The translations under genes and the position numbers were made by a program. Under the pieces are notes generated by a model. The model searched no databases and was not told the origin of the DNA. It worked only from the letters and a program-made list of their open reading frames with translations. This document shows positions 1 through 5,074 of a stretch of DNA of 5,074 nucleotides, in pieces; the stretch's first letter is position 1; every line of letters begins with the position of its first letter. The DNA comes from Lachnospiraceae bacterium UBA3826 (lineage in GTDB: Bacteria > Bacillota > Clostridia > Lachnospirales > Lachnospiraceae): the NCBI GenBank assembly GCA_002393095.1, contig DGII01000174.1, positions 1 through 5,074 of the forward strand, written 5' to 3'.

Positions 1-702
1 CAGGGCAAGTACAAGGGTGAGAGCAGGATTACACCCTCATGTGCACGTATTATATATGAGTACTACGGCGGCAAGGAGAAGTTCCCTAACTTTGATGACA
101 TGATGATCGCTGTGGATAAGGTTGATTCGGGTAATCTTACTATAGATGAAGTTATGAATCCTACGGGATGGATACTTGTAGGCTTCCTTATGGACCCCCG
201 TACAGGACTCGGACGTTGGAGGCAGTTCACTGTATCCAACTATCAGTTGATGGAAAAGCTCATGGTGGCCTGCAAGGACAAGACTACCGAAGAGATCCTT
301 GCAATGCCCGATGTTAAGGAACGTATAGATGTATATATGGAGCAGACGGCCAAGTTCAAGGAGATGGTTACGGCTCATACAAGAACCGAAGGCAATGTCA
401 TCATCTCGGATTTAAGGGGTGTGGATCCCATCTATACCGGTAACCGCTTCATGATATACAGCATGTATCCTGAGCAGAACATCTCTGCATGGATAGTAAG
501 CGGCAGGGGCGGACAGGGTTGCTCTGCAGCAGTAGGCTACAGCATTCTCAATAAGACCTGTAAGGTCAATGTAGGAAGCCTGATGCTTAAGTATAACGGC
601 GGCGGACATGAGAAGGTAGGTACCTGCCAGTTCTCTGATGAGAATATGGAGACCGAACTTCCCAAGATGCTTAACGAACTTTGTGAACTTGCCAATGCAT
701 AG
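1..702 (+). CDS. DHH/DHHA1 family phosphoesterase (exopolyphosphatase-like), 5'-truncated by window edge
   Basis: The reading frame is open from base 1 to the TAG at 700-702, so 233 C-terminal residues are visible and the true start lies to the left. The first Met codon in this frame (base 100) is internal: family-typical sequence (ITPSCARIIYEYYGG) precedes it. Visible landmarks are AVDKVDSG at fragment residues 37-44, which matches the aspartate-containing metal motif following the DHH motif; NPTGW and MDPRTGLGR just after; and a C-terminal DHHA1 domain ending in GGGHEKVGTC (from residue 200), the substrate-binding glycine-rich motif. The DHH motif itself must lie outside the window. The family comprises Mn-dependent cytoplasmic phosphoesterases (RecJ, NrnA/GdpP relatives, PPX-like enzymes). 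This branch is usually annotated exopolyphosphatase, but the substrate (polyphosphate, nanoRNA or pApA) cannot be told from sequence. The receiver gene follows after 30 nt. Confidence 0.88.
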   Translation, partial: QGKYKGESRITPSCARIIYEYYGGKEKFPNFDDMMIAVDKVDSGNLTIDEVMNPTGWILVGFLMDPRTGLGRWRQFTVSNYQLMEKLMVACKDKTTEEILAMPDVKERIDVYMEQTAKFKEMVTAHTRTEGNVIISDLRGVDPIYTGNRFMIYSMYPEQNISAWIVSGRGGQGCSAAVGYSILNKTCKVNVGSLMLKYNGGGHEKVGTCQFSDENMETELPKMLNELCELANA

Positions 703-707
703 GATGA

Positions 708-726
708 CCTGTGCCGGGCACGGAGG
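708..726 (+). promoter_or_regulatory. Small hairpin that includes the Shine-Dalgarno of the receiver gene
   Basis: In the 30-nt gap before the receiver gene, GTGC (711-714) can pair with GCAC (718-721) around a CGG loop, and CCT (708-710) can pair with AGG (724-726) across a two-base GG bulge. The right arm includes most of the ribosome binding site CGGAGG (721-726), which lies 6 nt before the ATG at 733. If it folds, the site would be partly hidden, so translation of the receiver would depend on ribosomes finishing the upstream gene (stop at 700-702). The pairing is seen in the sequence; the regulatory role is inference, and the stem is short. Confidence 0.35.
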
Positions 727-732
727 ATTGGA

Positions 733-1113
733 ATGATTAAACTTACTTATTGTGATGACAGCATGTTGCAGCGAAGAGCCATAGATGAATGGTTAAGAGT
801 ATACAGTGCCAAGAAGGGCGTGACTCTGGAAGGTGTTCCTTTTTCCACAGGTACAGACCTACTGGCCGCAGTTGAGAACGGTGCTAAATTCGATATATAT
901 ATTCTCGATATCATCATGCCTGAGCTTAAGGGTACTGAGGTTGCCTCTAAGCTTAGGGAGACAGATAAAAAGGGCAAGATCATATTCTTAAGCTCTACAT
1001 CGGTATTCGATGATTCCGCACAGGATGTAGACCCTGTAGGATATCTTATTAAGCCCATCGTAGCGGAACAGCTCTACGATATGCTTGATAAGGCCATAGC
1101 AGAGCTTGACTGA
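733..1113 (+). CDS. Stand-alone response regulator receiver domain (LytTR-type receiver, no output domain)
   Basis: A complete 126-residue protein with ATG at 733, preceded by CGGAGG with a 6-nt spacer. It is one receiver (REC) domain from end to end: the acidic pair D8-D9 (CDDS) for Mg binding, phosphoacceptor D59 in YILDIIMPELKG, the conserved switch Ser/Thr in IIFLSS (S87/S88), and K107 in YLIKP. The spacing and the CDDS, LDIIMP and VGYLIKP wording resemble receivers of LytTR/AlgR-type regulators, but the protein stops right after helix alpha-5 with no DNA-binding domain, and a hairpin terminator follows about 60 nt later, so this is not an obvious truncation. It should be a cytoplasmic phosphorylatable switch acting by protein contact, CheY- or Spo0F-like. 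No histidine kinase gene is visible. It is probably co-transcribed with the preceding DHH phosphoesterase, which might be its partner (inference). Confidence 0.9.
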   Translation: MIKLTYCDDSMLQRRAIDEWLRVYSAKKGVTLEGVPFSTGTDLLAAVENGAKFDIYILDIIMPELKGTEVASKLRETDKKGKIIFLSSTSVFDDSAQDVDPVGYLIKPIVAEQLYDMLDKAIAELD

Positions 1114-1165
1114 TACGTTATATAATCATATATAATAATATAATCGTATTTCGGATAATATTAAG
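1114..1165. other. AT-rich convergent intergenic segment
   Basis: This is the noncoding stretch between the receiver stop and the convergent hairpin. Its first half is almost entirely A and T and carries imperfectly symmetric TATATAAT/ATAATATA runs flanked by ACG and CGT. I see no open frame with a ribosome binding site and no gene downstream on either strand that it would serve. It most likely belongs to the transcript 3' ends. Confidence 0.4.
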
Positions 1166-1172
1166 GATACTA

Positions 1173-1201
1173 AAGGCACAGGGCATTATGCTCTGTGCCT
1201 T
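1173..1201. terminator. Hairpin terminator between convergent genes
   Basis: AAGGCACAG (1173-1181) pairs with CTGTGCCTT (1193-1201). The stem continues inward through one G-T wobble (1182/1192) and GCA/TGC, giving about 13 bp closed by a TTA loop (1186-1188). It sits between the receiver gene ending at 1113 on the + strand and the glycosylase gene ending at 1232 on the - strand. The stem is symmetric, so it could end transcripts from both sides. The U-tracts are poor (TTATTGTATG on +, CCTTTAGTATCCTT on -), so efficiency is uncertain. Confidence 0.7.
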
Positions 1202-1231
1202 ATTGTATGCTCTGCAAGGTGCATCCTCCGC

Positions 1232-2041
1232 TCATCTCATGCATAACTCATAATAAAAGAGGTATTGTTGCACAATACCGGCGATCCCTTCATAGTATTC
1301 GTATGGGAAGCCCTGCGGGTAATACTTAGCCAGTAATTGCTTCACATGAGTATCAATAGGGAAGGCTTCTATATGATGGAGTCCGAACAGGCATATGCAG
1401 TTAGCCACCTTAGGTCCTATTCCCGTAAATGATAGAAGGGTCTCATAGCTCTCTTCATATGACATATGTGTCAGCTTCTCAAGCATCTTCTGATCGTCCG
1501 CAAATTCCTTCACTGCATTATCTATATACGGAGCTCTGTATCCGAGTCCGACAGATTTATCACTGAGTATGGAGCGGTCAAATTCATCCGGTCTCGGCAT
1601 ATATCCGCCATGACGGTTACATATCTCTTCCACACTCCGCGTGATCCTTGTGATATTGTTATTCTGGGATATAAGAAAGGTAATGATCATCTCCCAGAGA
1701 TCCTGTCGAAGTATCCTTATTCCGCTTCCGAGAGCATATGCTTCCTTCGCGTGATTATCCCCAAAGCTGTCTATCCTTTTCTCTACACCATCATAATCCG
1801 TATCCATGTCAAAATATCCGGACCAATGCTTATCCCATTCTCTCCTGTCACAGCTTAATCTGAATTCCCCGTCACTTAACGCAGTTATGGTAAGAGCTTC
1901 GAATTCTCTCTGCCCAGGTCCGAATGACGGTATGAGATACGTCATATGTCCATCCGCATCATCCTGTCGCTTCCATCTGAAGCACTGCCCGCTTTCGGCT
2001 ATCTGCTTAAGATCAAGGTGTCTGATATTAATATCGAGCAT
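1232..2041 (-). CDS. ogg: 8-oxoguanine DNA glycosylase/AP lyase, OGG1-type (HhH-GPD)
   Basis: This 269-residue bifunctional base-excision-repair enzyme should remove 8-oxoguanine from DNA and nick the strand. The N-terminal domain carries SGQCFRW (residues 17-23, G18 matching human OGG1 G42). NNN (127-129) in ISQNNNITRI matches the OGG1 asparagine loop. The helix-hairpin-helix FTGIGPKVANCICLF supplies catalytic Lys K211, and FPIDTHV supplies catalytic Asp D230; the 19-residue spacing equals K249-D268 of human OGG1. Q258 and F262 near the C terminus match the base-pocket residues Q315 and F319. These features separate it from AlkA. The start is ATG at 2041, sharing one base with the upstream TAA stop (TAATG). 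The frame is open further upstream to 2122, but that part overlaps the nucleotidase and lies outside the conserved family region. Ends at TGA 1234-1232, just before the convergent terminator. Last gene of the probable operon. Confidence 0.93.
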   Translation of the reverse strand: MLDINIRHLDLKQIAESGQCFRWKRQDDADGHMTYLIPSFGPGQREFEALTITALSDGEFRLSCDRREWDKHWSGYFDMDTDYDGVEKRIDSFGDNHAKEAYALGSGIRILRQDLWEMIITFLISQNNNITRITRSVEEICNRHGGYMPRPDEFDRSILSDKSVGLGYRAPYIDNAVKEFADDQKMLEKLTHMSYEESYETLLSFTGIGPKVANCICLFGLHHIEAFPIDTHVKQLLAKYYPQGFPYEYYEGIAGIVQQYLFYYELCMR

Positions 2042-2059
2042 TATCTCACCAGTCTCCTT
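2039..2059 (-). promoter_or_regulatory. TAATG stop/start junction with upstream AAGGAG ribosome binding site
   Basis: On the - strand the TAA stop of the nucleotidase (2043-2041) shares its last A with the ATG of the glycosylase (2041-2039). AAGGAG (2059-2054) lies inside the nucleotidase coding end, 12 nt before the ATG, which is a long spacer; a weaker GGTGAG lies only 3 nt before it. The arrangement is typical of translational coupling by terminating and restarting ribosomes, and it fixes the glycosylase start. Confidence 0.7.
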
Positions 2060-2649
2060 ATCATATCCCAATCGGTGCATCTGCAATAGTTTCTTCCCGG
2101 CAATTCGCACTCTCTGTTCCACGGTCTGTCATAGACCATTACTCTAAGCTCCTTAAGGTGTTCAAAAAAAGGGAATGCAGACGGGGAATCCTCTATGGCA
2201 AAGTCAAAATGCATCCTGCGATAATCATCTATCTCAAGGTCAAAATCGCTTCCCTTGATGAAATTGTCCCTTCCGTACTTATTAAGACAATAAAGCTTTA
2301 CTCTCTTAAGCCCGTGCATATCAAGCCATTCTCTGGAAGCCTCATATGCACTAAAGGGACGACCTGTAATTACAGATACCTGATATCCCGTATCGATCCA
2401 TTCATTGACAGTATCAACTGCTCCCGGCGTCTCATCATAAGATAAAAGCACCTCAGACCTATGCCCTTCGATCATCATACGCTCATACTGCTTGTCAGTA
2501 AGTGCGAACGACCTCTGCAGATTGAAGTACCTGATATCCTCATAAGGTACATCTATCCCGAAAAGCCTCAACGCAAGGCTCGAAAAAACCCTTGCCGTCT
2601 CGCACAGGCAATCATCAAAATCAACATATATACTAAGTTCCTGATACAT
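2041..2649 (-). CDS. HAD-superfamily 5'-nucleotidase, NT5C (deoxyribonucleotidase) type
   Basis: A 202-residue cytoplasmic HAD phosphatase. Motif I is VDFDDCL (D10 nucleophile and D12 acid/base), motif II is VITGRP (T95), a Lys in LNKYGRDNF (about K124) is a candidate for motif III, and motif IV is AIEDSPSA (E153/D154). The YDRPWNR segment (173-179) is characteristic of the NT5C 5'(3')-deoxyribonucleotidase group, which dephosphorylates (deoxy)nucleoside monophosphates; many bacterial members are only predicted nucleotidases, and the exact substrate is unknown. The ATG at 2649 is chosen because GGAGG lies just upstream (2658-2654, 4-nt spacer). A GTG at 2667 would add six residues but would put that site inside the gene. 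It begins 18 nt after the amylase stop and overlaps the glycosylase start by one base, so it is the middle gene of the cluster. Confidence 0.82.
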   Translation of the reverse strand: MYQELSIYVDFDDCLCETARVFSSLALRLFGIDVPYEDIRYFNLQRSFALTDKQYERMMIEGHRSEVLLSYDETPGAVDTVNEWIDTGYQVSVITGRPFSAYEASREWLDMHGLKRVKLYCLNKYGRDNFIKGSDFDLEIDDYRRMHFDFAIEDSPSAFPFFEHLKELRVMVYDRPWNRECELPGRNYCRCTDWDMIRRLVR

Positions 2650-2653
2650 TGAA

Positions 2654-2658
2654 CCTCC
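2654..2658 (-). promoter_or_regulatory. Ribosome binding site GGAGG of the nucleotidase gene
   Basis: GGAGG on the - strand lies 4 nt before the ATG at 2649, in the 18-nt gap after the amylase stop codon. It decides the start in favour of 2649 over the in-frame GTG at 2667, which has no comparable site. Confidence 0.75.
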
Positions 2659-2667
2659 GCAGATCAC

Positions 2668-4386
2668 TCATTCCGTTCCGAGTATCAGTGCCGAACAGCC
2701 TCTTACTGTCAGCACTCCATCATCTGTATTCTCTCCGTACAGTATAGTATAGTCCCGCCGGTCTGTATACAGCCTTTCATCCGGAATAAAGTCTCCATCT
2801 CCGTTATTAAGCATGACAATGACCCTGTCGCCTTCAAAGCTTCGCTCATATACATATACTCCGCTTGCATCATCTGTAAGCAGGCTCCTGTAATCGCCCT
2901 TCCTTAAGGCTGGATGCTTATGCCTTATATGAGCCAATGCTGCCAGATAGTCATATGCATTATCATCCGTTCCCCACGGCATGGGGCTTCTGTATTGATC
3001 CTCACTCTCACCCTCCATATAACACTCATCACCGTAGAATATGCACGGTATACCGACTGCCGTGTACATATACAGAAGTGCCAGCCTGTACCGGTCTCTG
3101 TCTCCTTCACATAAAGTAAGGAATCTGGGCACATCATGAGAATCCAACAGGTTCATCTGTACCCTGTCAAGCTCTGTGGGATAACGCATCAGCATACTCT
3201 GGATATATCCGTTAAATTCAGTCGGGGTAAGCTTCCTTAAGGCGAAGAAATCCCTGCACAGATAGGCAAAGCTGTAATTCATCGTTGAGTCAAACTGATC
3301 CCCTCTTAACCATACCCTTGATTCCTCCCATATCTCGCCTATAAGGAAGCAATCGGGCTTAACCTCTCTTACGGTCTTTCTGAAGGCTCGCCAAAAGTCA
3401 TGATCTATCTCGTTGGCTACATCAAGCCTCCAGCCGTCTATATCACACTCCTTGATCCAGTAGTGTCCGACCTCACACAGATAATCCCTAAGTCTTGGAT
3501 TGCTTGTATTAAGCTTGGGCATCTCCCTGACATAAGCGAAGGTCGCATACTGCACCGGTCTGGCTTCATAGTCCGGCTTATCCGGCATATCATAGAACCA
3601 GTCAAAAAACTCAGATGCTCTGCCTTTTGCAAGGACATCCTTAAAAGCGAAGAATTCCGGACCCGAATGGTTGAACACGCCGTCCAGAATAACCCTTATG
3701 CCTCTTATATGGCTCTCCTTAACAAGCTGCTTAAGCTCATCCTTCGTGCCGAAGCAGGGATCTATATCAAGATAGTCCGTAGTATCATACTTATGATATG
3801 ATACAGCCGTAAAGACGGGATTGATGTATATCGCATTGATCCCCAGCGCCGCTATATAATCAAGATTAGCGGTTATCCCCTTAAGCGTACCGCCAAGCTT
3901 TGAGTGCGATGAACCGATATCCTTTACCTTACCCTCAATAAAGCCTCTGTCCGTGGCAAAGCTGTCGGGAAAAATCTGATACATCACCACATCCTCTGCC
4001 CAATCCGGTATATCCAATATCTCCTCCCGTCTGATATACGGAAACTGGAAATACTCGCTGCAATGCGCCTCCATCTTCTCTGTAAAGCCTCTGTCGTAAT
4101 AGTAGAGGCATTCATCCGTCGTCTCCAGGCAGAAATAATAGCATATTCGATTGAACTCTTCCCCGACATCAGCCTCATAGTAATCATACAAAAGGTCCGT
4201 GGCGATAAGGCGCATATCCTTGGAGTACATGGTCTTAGGTTCTCTCCATTCCTGCTTATCCGCATACTTAAGCACACACCGGCTCACATCGCCCTTAGCC
4301 GTCCTTAAGCGTATTATTACTCTGTTCTCCGCAACCGAATATGCGTACTCCGACAGAGGTATATGTAATATTGCATGTCTGTTCAT
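2668..4386 (-). CDS. GH13 alpha-glycosidase, neopullulanase/cyclomaltodextrinase type (GH13_20-like)
   Basis: A 572-residue enzyme expected to hydrolyse alpha-1,4 (and possibly alpha-1,6) bonds in maltodextrins, cyclodextrins or pullulan-like oligosaccharides. The N-terminal ~115 residues resemble the CBM34-like beta domain of this subfamily (AYSVAENRVIIRLRTAKGDV). The TIM barrel opens with VVMYQIFPDSFA and holds the GH13 regions: DGVFNH (235-240), MPKLN (289-293, the neopullulanase-subfamily signature), GWRLDVANE with nucleophile D322, GEIWEE with acid/base E351, and LLDSHD with H417/D418. A short C-terminal beta domain follows. There is no signal peptide, so it acts in the cytoplasm on imported dextrins or glycogen. 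The ATG at 4386 gives the usual family N terminus (MNRHAILHIPLSEYAYS); an in-frame ATG at 4452 would add 22 unrelated residues and has no ribosome binding site. It is the first gene of the probable three-gene operon. Confidence 0.93.
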   Translation of the reverse strand: MNRHAILHIPLSEYAYSVAENRVIIRLRTAKGDVSRCVLKYADKQEWREPKTMYSKDMRLIATDLLYDYYEADVGEEFNRICYYFCLETTDECLYYYDRGFTEKMEAHCSEYFQFPYIRREEILDIPDWAEDVVMYQIFPDSFATDRGFIEGKVKDIGSSHSKLGGTLKGITANLDYIAALGINAIYINPVFTAVSYHKYDTTDYLDIDPCFGTKDELKQLVKESHIRGIRVILDGVFNHSGPEFFAFKDVLAKGRASEFFDWFYDMPDKPDYEARPVQYATFAYVREMPKLNTSNPRLRDYLCEVGHYWIKECDIDGWRLDVANEIDHDFWRAFRKTVREVKPDCFLIGEIWEESRVWLRGDQFDSTMNYSFAYLCRDFFALRKLTPTEFNGYIQSMLMRYPTELDRVQMNLLDSHDVPRFLTLCEGDRDRYRLALLYMYTAVGIPCIFYGDECYMEGESEDQYRSPMPWGTDDNAYDYLAALAHIRHKHPALRKGDYRSLLTDDASGVYVYERSFEGDRVIVMLNNGDGDFIPDERLYTDRRDYTILYGENTDDGVLTVRGCSALILGTE

Positions 4387-4398
4387 CCTATGACATAT

Positions 4399-4404
4399 CC
4401 TTCC
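4399..4404 (-). promoter_or_regulatory. Candidate ribosome binding site GGAAGG of the amylase gene
   Basis: GGAAGG on the - strand lies 12 nt before the ATG at 4386, a longer spacer than usual. It is the only purine-rich site near either possible start; the alternative ATG at 4452 is preceded by CTATTAAGACC, which does not resemble one. Confidence 0.45.
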
Positions 4405-4423
4405 ATTATCCTTTGGACATATG

Positions 4424-4452
4424 ATTACCGCACTACAGATGTCTGTTGTCAT
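4424..4452 (-). promoter_or_regulatory. Possible sigma-A promoter of the amylase operon
   Basis: On the - strand ATGACA (4452-4447, five of six matches to TTGACA) is followed after 17 nt by GGTAAT (4429-4424, four of six matches to TATAAT). Transcription would begin near 4417 and leave a leader of about 30 nt before the ATG at 4386. This fits the shorter amylase start. The -10 match is weak, so this is a candidate only. Confidence 0.3.
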
Positions 4453-4461
4453 GGTCTTAAT

Positions 4462-4485
4462 AGGGAGTTCCTTATGGAACTCCCT
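4462..4485 (-). terminator. Perfect 10-bp inverted repeat after the Rpn-family gene, probable terminator
   Basis: AGGGAGTTCC (4462-4471) and GGAACTCCCT (4476-4485) are perfect inverted repeats around a TTAT loop. The hairpin starts 8 nt past the TGA (4496-4494) of the Rpn-family gene in its reading direction, the usual terminator place. The - strand tail is only TATTAAG, so termination may be partial and the element could instead be an attenuator or operator for the amylase gene. A competing ACTC/GAGT pairing (4479-4482 with 4489-4492) overlaps one arm. Confidence 0.55.
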
Positions 4486-4493
4486 TGTGAGTG

Positions 4494-5074
4494 TCAGATA
4501 TTAAGCTGTGCCGCAAGCTCTTCGACATTTTTGAGCGGAATACCGACACAGTCGGCGATATTCTGCTTGGAGATTCCTTTTTGCAATAGATTTTTTGCAA
4601 TATCCCGCAGCTTATCGGATGCTTTCTTCTCTTCTTCCTCTCGTGCCTTCTTCACGGCTTCCATCTGCTCCTTATAAAATATCATCTCTACCTTAGTCAT
4701 CCTTATCAACCTCCCGATTAAATCCGAATCCTCCTTACTTATAACCTTGTCTGTGAAGGTAAGTAAGCCCTTTAGTAAGTTTTTCCTTTGCTCTTCGTCT
4801 TCTATCTCGGATATTATCCTTATCGCTTTACTTATTGCCTCTTGCTTGCCGTCATGCCCCTTTATGGATAACGGGCAGAGCATGAGGCGTATCATATCTT
4901 TGTCACTTAGCCTTATCCCGTCTCTTACTAAGGCATCTGTCTCTCTTAGTATCTTATCTGCATCCAGATCCGTAAGGAATACCTCTGTGATGCTAAGCCT
5001 CTGTTCACCAAGGTCTAAGACAGGATCAGTGTCCCCGACTGTAACATCAGCGGTGTATATAACTATCACCCTTA
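4494..5074 (-). CDS. Rpn-family (PD-(D/E)XK nuclease/transposase-like) protein, C-terminal part, runs off right edge
   Basis: The frame is open from the TGA at 4496-4494 to the window edge: the codon before the GTG at 5069 is AGG, with no stop beyond it, so GTG 5069 is not a convincing start and the gene continues past 5074. The 192 visible residues begin RVIVIYTADV, then carry DPVLDLG and EVFLTDLD, a helical middle (LSDKDMIRLMLCPL; LLTFTDKVISKED), a Lys/Glu-rich probable coiled coil (about 128-155), and a C-terminal segment NLLQKGISKQNIADCVGIPLKNVEEL (160-185) resembling a small helix-turn-helix. This layout is that of the C-terminal part of Rpn recombination-promoting nuclease/putative transposases (PF12784-like), abundant in Lachnospiraceae. 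The PD-(D/E)XK nuclease domain would be encoded to the right. Rpn proteins are DNA endonucleases linked to RecA-independent recombination and, in recent work, phage defence. No flanking repeats mark it as a mobile element here. Confidence 0.75.
   Translation of the reverse strand, partial: RVIVIYTADVTVGDTDPVLDLGEQRLSITEVFLTDLDADKILRETDALVRDGIRLSDKDMIRLMLCPLSIKGHDGKQEAISKAIRIISEIEDEEQRKNLLKGLLTFTDKVISKEDSDLIGRLIRMTKVEMIFYKEQMEAVKKAREEEEKKASDKLRDIAKNLLQKGISKQNIADCVGIPLKNVEELAAQLNI

Noticed and set aside
37..378. 113-residue open frame on the - strand
   Set aside because: It is antisense to the DHH phosphoesterase, has no ribosome binding site and no family resemblance.
1114..1165. AT-rich stretch with TATAAT-like words read as a promoter
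   Set aside because: There is no gene downstream in either direction for it to drive; both flanking genes end here.
1466..1858. 130-residue open frame on the + strand inside the glycosylase gene
   Set aside because: It is antisense to a well-supported conserved gene and has no ribosome binding site or recognisable motif.
2042..2122. 27-residue N-terminal extension of the glycosylase frame starting at 2122
   Set aside because: It lies wholly inside the nucleotidase coding end, the family-typical sequence begins at MLDINIRHLDLKQ, and the TAATG junction gives a standard start at 2041.
3400..3801. 133-residue open frame on the + strand inside the amylase gene
   Set aside because: It is a shadow of the conserved GH13 barrel coding sequence on the other strand; its sequence shows no recognisable domain.
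4387..4452. 22-residue N-terminal extension of the amylase from the ATG at 4452
   Set aside because: No ribosome binding site precedes it, the extra residues do not resemble the family N terminus, and the ATG overlaps the candidate -35 element.
4494..5074. Complete insertion sequence at the right end
   Set aside because: Rpn-family proteins carry a transposase-like name, but no terminal inverted repeats or target duplications are visible and the gene is cut by the edge.

Overview
The window looks like ordinary chromosome from a Gram-positive anaerobe of the Clostridia, most likely Lachnospiraceae. This is inferred from protein resemblance (a clostridial DHH exopolyphosphatase-like protein, an OGG1-type 8-oxoguanine glycosylase, a cytoplasmic neopullulanase-type amylase and an Rpn-family protein of the kind common in Lachnospiraceae), moderate GC, and GGAGG/AAGGAG-type ribosome binding sites. 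No database search was possible, so the genus is not assigned.

Layout. The left part reads on the + strand: the 3' end of a DHH/DHHA1 phosphoesterase gene (1-702) is followed after 30 nt by a stand-alone receiver-domain gene (733-1113). A 118-nt AT-rich gap holding a strong hairpin (1173-1201) separates this pair from convergent genes on the - strand. Read in their own direction, these are: the C-terminal part of an Rpn-family (PD-(D/E)XK transposase/nuclease-like) protein running off the right edge (5074-4494); a 107-nt intergenic stretch with a perfect 10-bp inverted repeat and a possible promoter; a GH13 neopullulanase/cyclomaltodextrinase-type enzyme (4386-2668); an NT5C-type HAD nucleotidase (2649-2041); and an OGG1-type 8-oxoguanine DNA glycosylase (2041-1232).

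How the genes relate. The amylase, nucleotidase and glycosylase genes are tightly packed (18-nt gap, then a 1-nt TAATG overlap) and are probably one transcript. The nucleotidase and glycosylase may be translationally coupled, and could be linked functionally through nucleotide-pool or DNA maintenance; the amylase belongs to glycogen or maltodextrin use and has no obvious link to repair. The DHH phosphoesterase and receiver are likely co-transcribed, and a small hairpin may mask the receiver gene's ribosome binding site.

I see no RNA gene, CRISPR array, complete mobile element or clear new system. The points most worth a second look are the phosphoesterase plus output-less receiver pair with its masked ribosome binding site, and the coupled nucleotidase-glycosylase junction.
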